From assembly GCF_036711975.1 (NCBI RefSeq), contig NC_091975.1, positions 11,348,501 to 11,412,500 of the forward strand: a stretch of 64,000 bases of DNA, written 5' to 3'. A model generated the notes under the pieces. That model ran no database searches and was not told where the DNA came from. It worked only from the letters and a program-made list of their open reading frames with translations. The DNA is from Onthophagus taurus (lineage: Eukaryota > Arthropoda > Insecta > Coleoptera > Scarabaeidae). Each line of letters opens with the position of its first letter. Position 1 is the first letter of the stretch. A program made the position numbers and the translations under genes. Below are positions 21,761 through 34,203 of this stretch, piece by piece.

Positions 21761-24212
21761 TCAAGAAGTAGCTTTAGCGGCACTAAACCAATAAAATTTG
21801 GTACTTTTATCTAAAATAACATAAAAAATGAATACAATAAACCCTTCTAAAGGAGCGACAAAAGTAAAAATATAATAACAAATCGTTCGAAAATAACCTT
21901 CCGGTAAAATTTCAACCAAAATCGAAAATAACCAAGTTAGACCCAACAAAAACCAAAGCATCATCGCTAATTTAATTCGGGCCATTCTTTGAGCAACATT
22001 TTTAATTTTTAATTGAAAAACTTTAAACATTAAAAATATAAAAATCGAACTGATTACCAAAACCAACACAGAAACTGGAACAAAAACCGCATAAATAAAT
22101 AATTTTTTTTGGGGATAACAATAATGAAATTCATTTTCTTTATAATCCTCCCGAAAAAACGTTAAAGAAACCCCAACAATTACACCTGGACAAATCCAAG
22201 TTAATAAAACGGATCGGCACGAAATTTTAGTTCGCATCTTTTTAACCCTTTTTAAAACCAATACAAAATCGCGAAATTTCGTTTTAGCTATCAAAAAACA
22301 TACGCACAGTTTAACCAAAACTAACAAATGCAAACCAGCCCCTAAATAAACACAATAAGATTTTAAATTAATCCCGAAAATCGTTAATATCAACAAACTT
22401 AACTGAAGAAAAATCACAAACGATAAATGTACAACGTTCCAACGCATTTTACGCCAATCCCGCGATAAAATCGCGATTATCAAAATAATAAAGACGCCTA
22501 TTAACGATATTCCTAATTCAATTAAAGTTATTGTGTGTATTGATTTTGAATGGAATTCATTTACAATTTCTTCATCAATAATTATCAAGGAAAATCGAGT
22601 TAAGTGGTAACTATGGCACTCGATTAAATTGTTATTTAATTTCGTTATGATGCCTATATCGCTCCATGTGTTATAATAATAATCCCAATAAACGCATTTT
22701 AATTTGTTGTTGTTCTTATTTTGAAATGTTAAAATAATCGGGTCAAAAAAAACATTACATTTGTTATTAACATCAATATCAACGATTAACTCATTTTTTT
22801 TATTAAAGATTATTAACGATGCTGAATTGGTTGGATTTAATAAATTTTTTGGGAATGTTACGTTTAAATCGTTCGAGATGTACGTTTCGTTTATTTCTAA
22901 ATTTTCAACGTTTTTGAATTGATCAAAAAATTGTTTTGATTCGTCAATTAATTTATTAATTAAATGAGGGGGTAATAACTTCAAATCGACGTCGAATATC
23001 TCCTCGATTTTATCGATTAAACTTTTATTAACACGTCTCGTACTTAATACATTAATTAATTTAATCAATTCAATTTCGTTAATATCCGAATGCAAATTTA
23101 AATCGTTTATATCGTACGAGATATTGCAATCGCCTATTGATTTGGACCAAGTCGAGTTTTTATCACATCGGCGATACAACGACTTATTTTTAGAATCGGT
23201 ACAAATGATGTTGTTGGGATAGCTGATTGATAACATTTTAGTTTTTGGCCAAGATATGTTTTTCCCGGAAATTATTTCCCAAGCGGGGTCACAAAATAAT
23301 TCTTGAGATAATCTCGAAATGTTAACGCCAAATTTTTCGACCACCTCTTTTTTGACGAGTTCTAAATCGCTAAAATTAGTTGCAAAAATAATTTGGTTCT
23401 TTTCGCCCCAGTTATATCGATTATTTAAAAAAGCGTCATCTTCAACTTTAACCATTGCATTTCTATAAGATTTTCGATACTCCACAAAAAAAGTGTGCTT
23501 CCTATTATTCATAGCAAAAACTACATTACTAAAAGAGGGCTTAAAATTTGGGGGGAAAATAAAGTGGCAGACATAACTCGATAATTTTTGAGTAAGTTTT
23601 AACAAAAAACGATACGTTTTCCTCGATTTTGTAACATTTTTAAAAATTTGTGATGTATTAATTAATTTTGAATGGTGTCTATTCACCCAACAAAAAATTT
23701 TGTCGCTAAAATCATCGATTAAATCCATTTCTTTCGTTACATCTAAATATAATTTATAAGGATAATAACCGTTATCAAAAAATAACTGCAAATTAACCAA
23801 ACTATCCTTTTTTGCGTGCTCTTTTAACACGTTTGAAATCGAATACGAACAATTTGACCCAATCATCGCCTCCGGAGATCTTTCAAACGGCGAAATCGAA
23901 AATTTTAAGTTCTTTATATCCGGGCAAGCACCATATTTTTCTTGGACACAATTAGTTCCGTTATGGTTAATAAATCCTTCGGGACATACGAAAGAAAACG
24001 GTGGTTTTGTGTACAATTTTCCATTATTCGTCCTTTTAATATAAGGTAACATCTCGAAATGTTCACTTAATCCATAAAAGCTCTAAATATAAATTTAAAC
24101 AAGAATTAGATTAAAAAAAAATAAATAAATAAATGCGGATTATTACCTGGCCCGGAACGCCATCAAAAATAAACGATGAAGTTATCACGCACGAAATAAT
24201 TAGAGAAAACAT
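21761..24212 (-). CDS. adhesion/methuselah-like class B seven-transmembrane receptor
   Basis: Two exons: 24212-24147 (22 codons, MFSLIISCVITSSFIFDGVP, a signal peptide) and 24082-21761. The intron has GTAATAATC...TTATATTTAG borders in phase 0. The joined protein is about 795 residues. The ectodomain (about 25-535) has many Asn glycosylation sites, paired Cys, and a CDKNSTWSKSIGDC stretch like a hormone-receptor motif (about 328-341). A GPS-like segment (about 484-520) reads KCVYWDYYYNTWSD...ECHSYHLTRF. It keeps HLT, the autocleavage site, but lacks the usual middle GC and the second Cys of CxCxHLT, so cleavage is doubtful. Seven hydrophobic helices span about 537-785, including FLLGLTWLFSI (helix 6). 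It would act as a plasma-membrane G-protein-coupled receptor; the ligand is unknown. The start was chosen because only the upstream exon supplies a signal sequence. The 3' end was duplicated to 17678-18018. It could alternatively be classed as a divergent methuselah-like receptor. Confidence 0.88.
24147..24212 (-). CDS. receptor exon 1 (signal peptide)
   Basis: 66 bp with ATG at 24212 and donor CAG|GTAATA after 24147. The hydrophobic stretch SLIISCVITSSFIF is followed by a polar GVPGQ. The next exon's acceptor (TTTAG at 24083-24087) joins in phase 0 and continues as SFYGLSEHFEM, reaching the downstream ATG at 24052 in frame. Confidence 0.8.
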
Positions 24213-24390
24213 CGTTGTAAATTAGATATAAACTAAATAAATTTTTTTGTTTTATACCACAAAAACGTATCGGTTTATCTTTGTGTTTAAGCGGATGTGA
24301 CAAAGTGAAATTATTGTTAAAACCACAAAATATAATTTAATTAACAATGAGTTGTTTGAAAAATTTATAACAAACTAAAAAGTGATCAAC

Positions 24391-27300
24391 AGGGCACGGA
24401 ACTTTTGTAACAAAACGATACGACAAACAAGTTAGAAAAAAATTGTATTAACAAACACTGTTCCTGAAGTAATTCTAAACAAATTTTGTTAACAACATTT
24501 TTTGATTAAATCAACAATAAGGATATAACCTCAAAAATATTAATTTTTGTACCATACTGTTCAGTGGGAAAGTAAAATTTCAAGTTAGAAAAAAATTGTG
24601 TTAATAAAAATCGTTCCTGAAACAATTCTAAACAAACTTTGCCAACAATTTTTTTTGATTCAATCAATAATTAAGGAGATAACCTCAAAATAATAATTTT
24701 TAAATTTTTATACATAATTACACTTAGATGCTTAATTAATAGAGATGTAAAAATTTTTTATTAAGATAATTGATTCAAAATCGAAATTGAAACAAATTTT
24801 ATCTAAAACATTTTTTGATAAAAACAATAATTATTGAGATATTTAATTTTGATAGCATACTATTCAGAGGGAAATTAAAATTTCAAGTTAGCAAAAAATT
24901 TTATTAACAAACACTGTTCCTGAAGTAATTTTAAACAAATTTTGTTAACAACATTTTTTGATTAAATCAACAATAAGGATATAACCTCAAAATATTGATT
25001 ATGTAGCATACTATTCAGAGGGAAATTAAAATTTCAAGTTAGCAAAAAATTGTATTAACAAACACTGTTCCTGAAGTAATTCTAAACAAATTTTGTTAAC
25101 AACATTTTTTGATTAAATCAACAATAAGGATATAACCTCAAAATATTGATTATGTAGCATACTATTCAGAGGGAAATTAAAATTTCAAGTTAGCAAAAAA
25201 TTGTATTAACAAACACTGTTCCTGAAGTAATTCTAAACAAATTTTGTTAACAACATTTTTTGATTAAATCAACAATAAGGATATAACCTCAAAATATTGA
25301 TTTTTGTAGCATACTATTCAGAGGGAAATTAAAATTTCAAGTTAGCAAAAATTTTTATTAACAAACACTGTTCCTGAAGTAATTCTAAACAAATTTTGTT
25401 AACAACATTTTTTGATTAAATCAACAATAAGGATATAACCTCAAAAATATTAATTTTTATACTATTCAGAGGGAAATTAAAATTTCAAGTTAGAAAAAAA
25501 TTGTGTTAACAAAAATCGTTCCTGAAACAATTCTAAACAAACTTTGCCAACAATTTTTTTTTAATTTAATCAATAATTAAGGAGATAACCTCAAAATAAT
25601 AATTTTATCCGTTTCTACACATAATTACACTTAAATGCTTAATTAATAAAGATGTAAAAATTTTTTATTAAGATAATTGATTCAAAATCGAAATTGAAAC
25701 AAATTTTATCTAAAAAATTTTTTGATAAAAACAATAATTATCGAGATAATTAATTTTGATAGCATACTATTCAGAGGGAAATTAAAATTTCAAGTTAGCA
25801 AAAAATTTTATTAACAAACACTGTTCCTGGAGTAATTCTAAAGAAATTTTGTTAACAACTTTTTTTGATTAAATCAACAATAAAGATATAACCTCAAAAT
25901 ATTGATTTTTGTAGCATACTATTCAGAGGGAAATTAAAATTTCAAGTTAGCAAAAAATTGTATTAACAAACACTGTTCCTGAAGTAATTCTAAACAAATT
26001 TTGTTAACAACATTTTTTGATTAAATCAACAATAAGGATATAACCTCAAAATATTGATTATGTAGCATACTATTCAGAGGGAAATTAAAATTTCAAGTTA
26101 GCAAAAATTTTTATTAACAAACACTGTTCCTGAAGTAATTCTAAACAAATTTTGTTAACAACTTTTTTTGATTAAATCAACAATAAGGATATAACCTCAA
26201 AATATTGATTTTTGTAGCATACTATTCAGAGGGAAATTAAAATTTCAAGTTAGCAAAAAATTGTATTAACAAACACTGTTCCTGAAGTAATTCTAAACAA
26301 ATTTTGTTAACAACATTTTTTGATAAATCAACAATAAGGATATAACCTCAAAAATATTAATTTTTATACTATTCAGAGGGAAATTAAAATTTCAAGTTAG
26401 AAAAAAATTGTGTTAACAAAAATTGTTCCTGAAACAATTCTAAACAAACTTCGTCAACAATTTTTTTTGATTTAATTAATAATTAAGGAGATAACCTCAA
26501 AATAATAATTTTTAAATTTTTATACATAATTACACTTAGATGCTTAATTAATAGAGATGTAAAAAATTTTTATTAAGATAATTGATTCAAAATCGAAATT
26601 GAAACAAATTTTATTTAAAACATTTTTTGATAAAAACAATAATTATTCAGATAATTAATTTTGATAGCATACTATTCAGAGGGAAATTAAAATTTCAAGT
26701 TAGCAAAAAATTTTATTAACAAACACTGTTCCTTAAGTATTTCTAAACAAATTTTGTTAACAACATTTTTTGATTAAATCAACAATAAGGATATAACCTC
26801 AAAAATATTAATTTTTGTGCATACTGTTCAGTGGGAAATTAAAATTTCAAGTTAGAAAAAAATTGTGTTAACAAAAATTGTTCCTGAAACAATTCTAAAC
26901 AAACTTTGCCAACATTTTTTTTTGATTTAATCAATAATTAAGGAGATAACCTCAAAATAATAATTTTTCCATTTTTATACATAATTACACTTAGATGCTC
27001 AATTAATAGAGATATAAAAATTTATTATTAAGATAATTGATTCAAAATCGAAATTGAAACTAATTTTATTTAAAACATTTTTTGATAAAAACAATAATTA
27101 TTGAGATATTTAATTTTGATAGCATACTATTCAGAGGGAAATTAAAATTTCAAGTTAGCAAAAAATTTTATTAACAAACACTGTTCCTGGAGTAATTCTA
27201 AACAAATATTGTTAATAAAAATTTTTGATTTGATCAATAGTTAAGAACGTAACCTCAAAAAAATTTTATATATATATTTTTTTTACTGAGAAAATCGTTT

Positions 27301-27397
27301 TAGAATTTAATTTAGAACAACTTTTGTATGAAATTTTCTGTTGAGAACGAGTGGAGGGGGGAAATCGTATCGTTTTGTTACAAAAGTTCTGTGCTCT
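24391..27397. mobile_element. composite repeat, copy 1 (ends AGGGCACGG)
   Basis: The left end AGGGCACGGAACTTTTGTAA and the right end, its complement with CTCTAG wording, are inverted over about 35 bp. The interior is almost entirely tandem repeats. It lies just upstream of the receptor gene's start. Flanks TGATCA/TGATCA may be a longer arm rather than a target duplication, because they recur at other copies. Confidence 0.75.
24420..27260. repeat. tandem repeat C (about 151-bp units)
   Basis: Units contain 'aacactgttcctgaagtaat', 'gttaacaacattttttgat', 'aggatataacctcaaaa' and 'cagagggaaattaaaattt', with a spacing of 151 bp where measured (25016 and 25167). A second unit type carries 'cacttagatgcttaattaat' and alternates irregularly. 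The same units fill the other four copies of the composite family. Confidence 0.9.
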
Positions 27398-27537
27398 AGT
27401 GATCAAATCAACCATATTTATAATCTATTAACGACAACGAATATATATATATATAGTTTGTGGGGTATATTTCTTATAGTTATTGAATAATTAACTAAAA
27501 TTCATTTTGTTCTATCTAAAACTAATGTATTGTAATG
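27398..27537. repeat. outer flank repeat of the composite family
   Basis: The stretch with 'ccatatttataatc', 'tttgtggggtatatttctta' and 'attcattttgttctatctaa' recurs at 34866-34991. It recurs in inverse orientation in pieces at 36806-36865, 38539-38565 and 39776-39818. It appears to be an arm or an older host repeat in which the AGGGCACGG elements sit. Confidence 0.75.
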
Positions 27538-28050
27538 TTTTTCCAAATGGACCGCAAATAGTCCCTCTTCTTTTGAAAAGAATTATTTTAATGAAAACAA
27601 CATCACTAAATTTTATAATAATTTGTTTTTTTATTAAATTGAAAAAAATTTAAATATCAAACAGAATTGTCGAATTATCTCAGGGTTAAAGGCAGGTTTT
27701 GGTAATACTGTCAAGACAAACATGTGCACAACTTAAGGTGCAATCAAATTGAGATGTTGTCGACAAAATTAACAAAATATACTGATTATATAAACAAATA
27801 TTCTAAATTAGTTGATTCGAAGTAATATTTATCAACTCGGATATATTATGGTCTTAAACAACTCGTCAAATATTAAATTAATTAGGAAATTGTAATCGTA
27901 ATCTCAAAATTTATATTGAATTTATCAAGAACTTCTCGTATTGAAGGTAAGAAGAGTTTTTCTCTTTAAAAAATGTATCAACAAAAACAATGAATTATAA
28001 AAAAAAATAACTTAGCCAATTTGTTTCTATGGGAACTTTGGAGGTCAAAC

Positions 28051-28278
28051 TCAGAATAATATTTTCTTCGTGACAGGAACAGTTGGATTCAGGATTGAGA
28101 ACCAATTTTTCTCTTTACTAGTGATGATGGTTTCTACCAGAAACGGAACCAATTGCTTTACTTGATCAGGGGCGAGTTTAATCGCTTCTTCGAAATTATT
28201 GAACAGGAACGGACCTTTTTCTTTAATAGGAACAGGATGAATTGTTTTTTCAGAGTTGGCACGTTGATTTAATTAATT
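28051..28278 (-). other. orphan open segment, possible exon or decayed gene
   Basis: About 75 codons are open on the minus strand and end at TGA 28051-28053. They include VPIKEKGPFLFNNFEEAIKL and APDQVKQLVPFLVETII, then WFSILNPTVPVTKKI. The composition is balanced and less AT-rich than its surroundings, with no run of low-complexity residues. There is no ATG, and no acceptor was found immediately upstream. I do not recognise the family. It may be a remnant of a host gene exon. The rest of 27538-28970 shows nothing. Confidence 0.35.
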
Positions 28279-29331
28279 TTTTTTGCAGAGCAAAAAAAAT
28301 GTGTGTGTTTCTTTAGACAACAGGAAGCACACTGTTTTTGTTGATAAATTCCGTTTTTCGGATGTTAAATTTCCAAATAACCTCTCCTGATTGGTTAAAT
28401 TTATGGATTTGGAATTTGTGTCTTAGTTTTTTCAATGTAGCCAACTTTGATATTAATAATAATCTCTAATTCAATTTGTCAAATTATTATTTAAATTTTT
28501 AAAATTATTTATAATTATGCGTGATATTTCGTAATTTAGATGCTGTTTTAAGACAATTTTCAAATATCCATTAATTTTCTTCTGATCTCAACGATAAATT
28601 TTCCAATTTGTTCAAATTAATCCAAATTTCATTATTCCATACAAATATTAATTATTTTCTTTGTTAACCAAGTTAAGTTTATCGTTCTAAATAGGTTTGA
28701 TCCGGGTAGATAAAGATTTAAATAAACAATTTTGAAAAATTTAAATTGAGGTTATCTGGTATCGAATCTTTAAAATTACTTCGCATCGACTTTACAAGTG
28801 ATAGTTTAGGATTAGAACATTAAAGAACAATAAAATGTACCGAAATTCACTAGCGTATAGTATCTAACATTATTTTATAATTGTTCAAAAAAAAAAAAAA
28901 AACTCTTCTACGATCAATACGATAATCAAACAAGACTGAATTACTGGTAAACGGTTATTATTACAGTATGTATTTAAAAGTTAATTTTGCTATGGTGATA
29001 ACTAGGGCACGGAACTTTTGTAACAAAACGATACGACAAACAAGTTATCAAGTTAGAAAAAAATTGTGTTAACAAAAATTGTTCCTGAAACAATTCTAAA
29101 CAAACTTTATCAACAATTTTTTTTGATTTAATCAATAATAATAATAATAATACTTTATTGGTGATAGCATCAAAGTGATTTTCACAGGTCATAAAAGAAA
29201 AGAATACAATAAACGCAAAAATGCAATTTTCAATAATAGTAAGTACACTAAACGTAGTAATCAGTAACAACAGGTAAGCAAAAGAACAAACAAAAGAGAG
29301 AAAAAGGCTTCTGGGAGGCGACACACTGGTC

Positions 29332-29592
29332 ATAGCAAGTCATCAAAATCATTGCTCAAAAACTCCTCAACAGTATAAAAGGCCTTCGCCACTAAATAAT
29401 TTTTTATTTTGTGTTTGAAATTGTTACTCTCTAACAATCTTATGTGTTTCGGAAGGACATTGTAGAATTTTATGCCAAAATAATTGACGCCATCCCTGGC
29501 CCTTGCCGTCCGTAATTAAGGTATCACCTGCCCTTGTGTGGTAATTATGATAACTATTAAGAGTTTTAAATTTGGAGATATTACCCTTGATA
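29332..29592 (-). pseudogene. non-LTR ORF2 C-terminus
   Basis: This continues the ORF2 frame after the palindromic insertion. After one shift it reads NFKHKIKNYLVAKAFYTVEEFL, the usual C-terminal tail of jockey-clade ORF2 proteins, and ends DFDDLL at a stop near 29332. Between 29480 and 29560 a frameshift interrupts it. Confidence 0.7.
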
Positions 29593-29594
29593 TA

Positions 29595-31807
29595 CAGGGT
29601 GTCCCGTTAAGCGTACGGACCGGCTGTATCTCAACAATGGTAAGGCCTAGAGGTTTGGGAAAAAAATCCTTATAAGCAAAGTGGGCAAGAGAACTAGCTG
29701 GAAATTATTTTGAAGTTCGTAATTCGACCGCTAGGGGGCGTAACTGCCATTGAGAAACATAAAATTCCCGCTATCTCAGAAAATTAGACGATGAGCTATA
29801 ACGTTGACAACATCATTTAGTAGCTTGGATAACACCGCATCGCTTTTGTTTTGCGATATTTCTCATATCTGTCATAATAAGGGAGGGAGAGGCCAATGTG
29901 TTTTTAAATGTTTACATTTTAATATCTCCTGGACCATTCAACCGATTTGAATATTTTTGGTCTTGATTGAAAGAGCATTTCATGCTCTTTTAAAAGATAT
30001 GTTCAGTAAGACCGCTTGGTTTAAAACAAATAAGCTAGAGGTCGTTATCTGCAGCGGTTACATATTTTTGTGATTTTTGAAAAAAAGTTAAATGGAACGG
30101 TACTATTTACTTCACAGGCCGTTAATCACCATAAAATTTGCTAAATATTAGTGAAAACCGCATCTCGATATCTCCATCCATTCTCGAATTATAAAAGAAA
30201 ATGTTAAAAATTCGTATATCTTAATCGGATCAAGTTACCTTAGGAAACAAATAAGAGAGAACAAAAATTTTATTATCTAGAACCTTCCTTCATACTTTAT
30301 CCAAGCTTAGAACTGCTTCAAAACTACTTTTGAGGCGTGTTGAAAAGCCAACGGATCAATGAAACATCAACAATGATAATAAAACAAAATAAACCAAAAC
30401 ACTTAGAATAACTTAAATTTTTGGCAAAAATAACTCACTAATGTGTGAAATGCCTTCCATAAACCTCGATGCATTTATTCGAAAAAAAAGCGCTGCTTAA
30501 GTCTCGGCCCTGGACACGCTTCTACTGGTATTTAGTGTTTTGTCATATTTTCCCTGGTTATTGGTTTTTCTTGAAAAGTCAGGTCGTTTAGTCTACCCAA
30601 TAGATAAAGGGGTGAAAGCAATATGGGTTTTGCTCGAACCAAGAATGCATATTATGCAAGTTTGCATCAGCTTGTGGACAGATGCTTCATGCATCCATAG
30701 CATTTGTGATAAAAGGTTTGGATTTGCCCAAATCATATTTAAAAGTCAATGGTAATAGTTCAGTCTGTTATCATAATCGGTATCTGTTAAGGCCTGATGT
30801 AAAACAACGTGGTGGAGATATTATTCTCTTAAGAACTCTTGTGGACAATTTTATTGTTTTCGGAGTTCCCAGATTATGTGTGAACTCCATGCATTGCGCA
30901 CCAATGTGATTTACGAATTCATAGAGATGTCTGAATGGGCTACACGTTGCCAGTTTTCCGTAATCGCTAAGTCAATCTTAAAAACACTTCTAGAGAAAAA
31001 TGTCTTTCTTTGTCGTAATTGCATTGCACATTTTTGCCATGCAGTTGCATCGTATTCCAAACATTGAAAATAAATCATCATACGCTCTATCATACGCTTC
31101 TGCGTTAGTAAATGACATGTTTACAGTTACCATGGTTATGTGATTTGTTTTTCTCGATGAGGTAACTGGATCCGATTGATGGCACTCGAGTTTTTAACAT
31201 TTTCTTCTATAACTCGAGAACGGGTGGCGATATCGAGATGCGGTTTTCACTAAAATTTAGCAAATTTTAAGGTGACTAAGGTTCTGTGAAGTAAATAGTA
31301 TCGTTCCATTTAACTTTTCTTCAAAAATCACAAAAATATGTAATCGCTGCAGATAACGTCCTCTAGCTCATTTCTTTTAAAGCAGACGGTCTTACTGAAA
31401 ATATCTTTAAAAAGAGCATAAAATGCTCTTTCAAACAACACCGAAAATATTCAAATCGGTTGAATGGTCTAGGAGATATTAAAATGTAAACATATGAAAA
31501 CGCATTGGCCTCCCCCTCCCTTATTATGACAGATATGAGAAATATCACAAAACAAAAGCGATGCGGTATTATCCAAGCTATTAAATGATGTTGTCAAAGT
31601 TATAGCTCATCGTTTAAGTTTCTGAGATAGCGGGAACTTTATGTTTCTCAATGGCAGTTACGCCCCCCTAGCGGTCGAATTACGAACTTCAAAATAATTT
31701 CTGGCTATTTCTCTTGGTCTCTTTGCTTATAAGGATTTTTTTCCCAAACCTCTAGGCGTTGCCGTTCTAGAGATACAGCCGCTCCGTACGCTTAACGGGA
31801 CACCCTG
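29595..31807. mobile_element. 2.2-kb palindromic TA-inserted element with unique core
   Basis: Ends CAGGGTGTCCCGTTAAGCGT and complement, with TA duplications at 29593-29594 and 31808-31809. The arms (29595-30260 and 31140-31807) are complementary over about 660 bp with moderate divergence. The core of about 880 bp between them is not palindromic. Removing the element rejoins the retrotransposon's ORF2. Confidence 0.9.
30620..30910 (+). other. protein-like open segment in the palindrome core
   Basis: An open frame of about 95 codons runs through ATG 30682: QYGFCSNQECILCKFASACG, then LHASIAFVIKGLDLPKSYLK, SSVCYHNRYLLRPDVKQRGG and LLRTLVDNFIVFGVPRLC. It has several Cys and a normal amino-acid mix, unlike the arms. 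I do not recognise it. It may be a piece of host gene captured by the element, or a decayed element protein. Confidence 0.3.
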
Positions 31808-31809
31808 TA

Positions 31810-32162
31810 TAAGAGACAATGGAGAATATAAAGCGAAGGGAAAGTTAGTATCTTATAATCAATGAAACTTTCTCTACAACAGTCCCGAAAACCTAGACCG
31901 GCCATAACTCTAACACATCTTCGCTGCACACCGAAAACACGATCCGCATGGGCGGAGTGACCCCAACAAATTAACGCGTACGATACGTGGCTGAAGAAAT
32001 AGCCGTAGAATGTGTTCATTACAACATTGAACGGGACAAGGTCTCTCAGTCTCCGAATGACGAATACAATGGTATTCAGTTTTTTCGTCAATTGGTCAAT
32101 GTGGGCCTTCCACGTTAAACCAGAGTCAAGATAAACCCCCAGGAACTTGACCGGCTGCGTAT
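31810..32162 (-). pseudogene. non-LTR ORF2, thumb region
   Basis: Starting right after the hAT target site it reads PVKFLGVYLDSGLTWKAHI, then FYGYFFSHVSYALICWGHS and FGVQRRCVRVMAGLG. These are conserved jockey-clade motifs after the RT palm. The frame is the same as that of 32850-34203 once the 687 inserted bases are removed. It ends at the palindromic element. Confidence 0.85.
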
Positions 32163-32841
32163 TAGCCATGTGTAACTCAGCAAAATTTGCTGCGCTGACA
32201 CACTGATACTGGCGCACCTAAGTGAGTTAGCGCAATGTATCAACTCAATTGCACCATAACGCAGTTGCTGATGCATCATATCTATCGGCGATATCATATA
32301 CACCGGCGCAGCTAGCCTGATATCTCGTTCCAAGTTCTAGCAAATGCAGGTTTTATACGTGACTAAGGGCTAGAATTTTCACCTACATATCTGTAAATTT
32401 TTAATAGCTATTTGACAAATCTGCAAGATTTGTAGCCCTGTTAAACTCCTCAAAATGAGAATATGTTACGGTGGCGGTGTACAGAACGTGAATATAAAGA
32501 GTACATGGCGCGTTTTGTACAATGTCGTCATTATATTTGCTCATTTGAAGGACTATAATAGGGTGATAAATCTGACAGATCTGTTGCATACCTATTGAGG
32601 ACTTTATAGATAGTTGAAAATACCAGCCCTAAGTCTTATGCTGCCTGCGCCATAGCGGTTGTGCGTTAAACTTTAGGTCTACCAGTGTGTTGCACCTATC
32701 TAGTAAACCACACCAGCGTACGCTACTACGCCAAAGGTGGCAATGGGAGTTGACTCATTTTAAAGTTGGGTATCAGCGCACGTAACACACTGTACTGAGT
32801 TAACTCAATTACGCCGCGCAGCGCAGTGTTACACATCTCTA
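32163..32841. mobile_element. non-autonomous hAT-type element
   Basis: CTGCGTAT is duplicated exactly at 32155-32162 and 32842-32849 (8 bp, the hAT hallmark). The ends TAGCCATGTGTAACTCAG and, inverted, TAGAGATGTGTAACACTG are related inverted repeats. The body of 679 bp has no transposase. The element plus one duplication equals 687 bp, a multiple of three, and its removal makes the retrotransposon frame continuous. Confidence 0.9.
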
Positions 32842-32849
32842 CTGCGTAT

Positions 32850-34203
32850 ACAACCTGAGACGTTTAAGTGAAAAGTTTAAAGTTTGTGTTTTTTCTCTAT
32901 TCATGCTTAGTCTGTTGGCCTGAATCCAATTTGAGATGCAGGCTTGTGACTCAGATATGCGGTGATGCAAAGCATCGGCATCTGTTGAGGAGACCATTAC
33001 GGTTGTATCATCAACAAAAAGGATGAGGTCGGAATCATGGGGAATGTTATTGGGTAGGTCGTTGATAAATATCAAAAACAGGAGTGGCCCCAATACTGAG
33101 TCCTGAGGTACACCAAACCTAAGTGGAAGACGACCGGACTCTAGACCGTCAAGGGAAACATACTGCGATCTGTTCGTCAAATAAGATTCGAGAAGATTTA
33201 TGCTGCTGATGTCCATATTGAAGGCACTAAATTTACGAATTAGTAAGTCATGAGAGACGCAGTCCAACGCCTTTGTTAAATCATAAAAAGCAGCTCCCGA
33301 ATAATTATTGGCTTCGAAGCCATTCTGAACAAATTGTACCAAAATGCGGATGGCGTCCGATGTCGACCTATTTCTTCTAAAGCCAAACTGCCCGGAAAAC
33401 AATAGACTATTAGAATTGAGGTGAGTTGCCAGTTGATTGTTTACAATTATTTCAAAGATTTTCCCGAAAATTGGCAGAATGGATATTGGTCTGTAATTGC
33501 AGGGGTCGTGTAGCGGCCCTTTTTTGTGAATAGGAATAACCTTTGCCACTTTCAGGCAGTGCAGAAAAATCGAGTTCAATAAGCACTGGTTTATTAGTTT
33601 ACATAATGGATAAACAATTATATTTGAGACTGTTTTTATTAACCTACTGTTTAATTGATGCACATCCCTGGACGTCGATTTTTTTAATTTTGAAATTATG
33701 TCACGTAGTTCGTTATAAGATATCGGTTTAAATTCGAAAAGTTTATTATTATGATCATTGACCAACGGACCCGAAGAGACATTATGATTGTTTAGTGTAG
33801 GGAGGTTAATATCATTAAGCACACTTTCAGCCACATCAACAAAGTACGCGTTTAGGTCTGAGGCCGTGAGTTTGTCGGACGAACGTTTACAAATTAAAGG
33901 ATTGGTGTTCCGAATAACTTCCCAAATAGCACGCTGTTTGTTTCCTAAGTTTTCAATGTGTTGACTGTTGGCTCTCTTCTTAGAGTCAGTAATAAGTTTC
34001 CGGTAAAAGTCTTTATAGTACCTGACCTGAGCACTCGACACTACCGTTGGCCGGTGTCTGTTGATATCGACCAGCAAGTGAAGTACATTCCTAGCAGACT
34101 TAATTTCGTTGTTGAACCAGGATATTTTCGGTCTATTATCCTTAAGATGGTCAACTACTCTAGATTTCTCCCTGAAGCAGAGATCAAAAGAATCTACAAT
34201 CAC
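32850..34203 (-). pseudogene. non-LTR ORF2, reverse transcriptase palm
   Basis: About 450 open codons. The N-terminal linker includes KISWFNNEIKSARN. RT motifs follow in order: VAKVIPIHKKG, CNYRPISILPIFGKIFE, GFRRNRSTSDAI, AAFYDLTKALDCVSHDLL (first Asp), GVPQDSVLGPLLFLIFINDL and ILFVDDTTVM (FVDD in place of YADD). Then LNFSLKRLRLYTQ runs into the hAT insertion. Upstream, from 34204 to 34408, are an endonuclease end and one frameshift. This is the largest retrotransposon frame in the window and looks fairly young. Confidence 0.92.
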
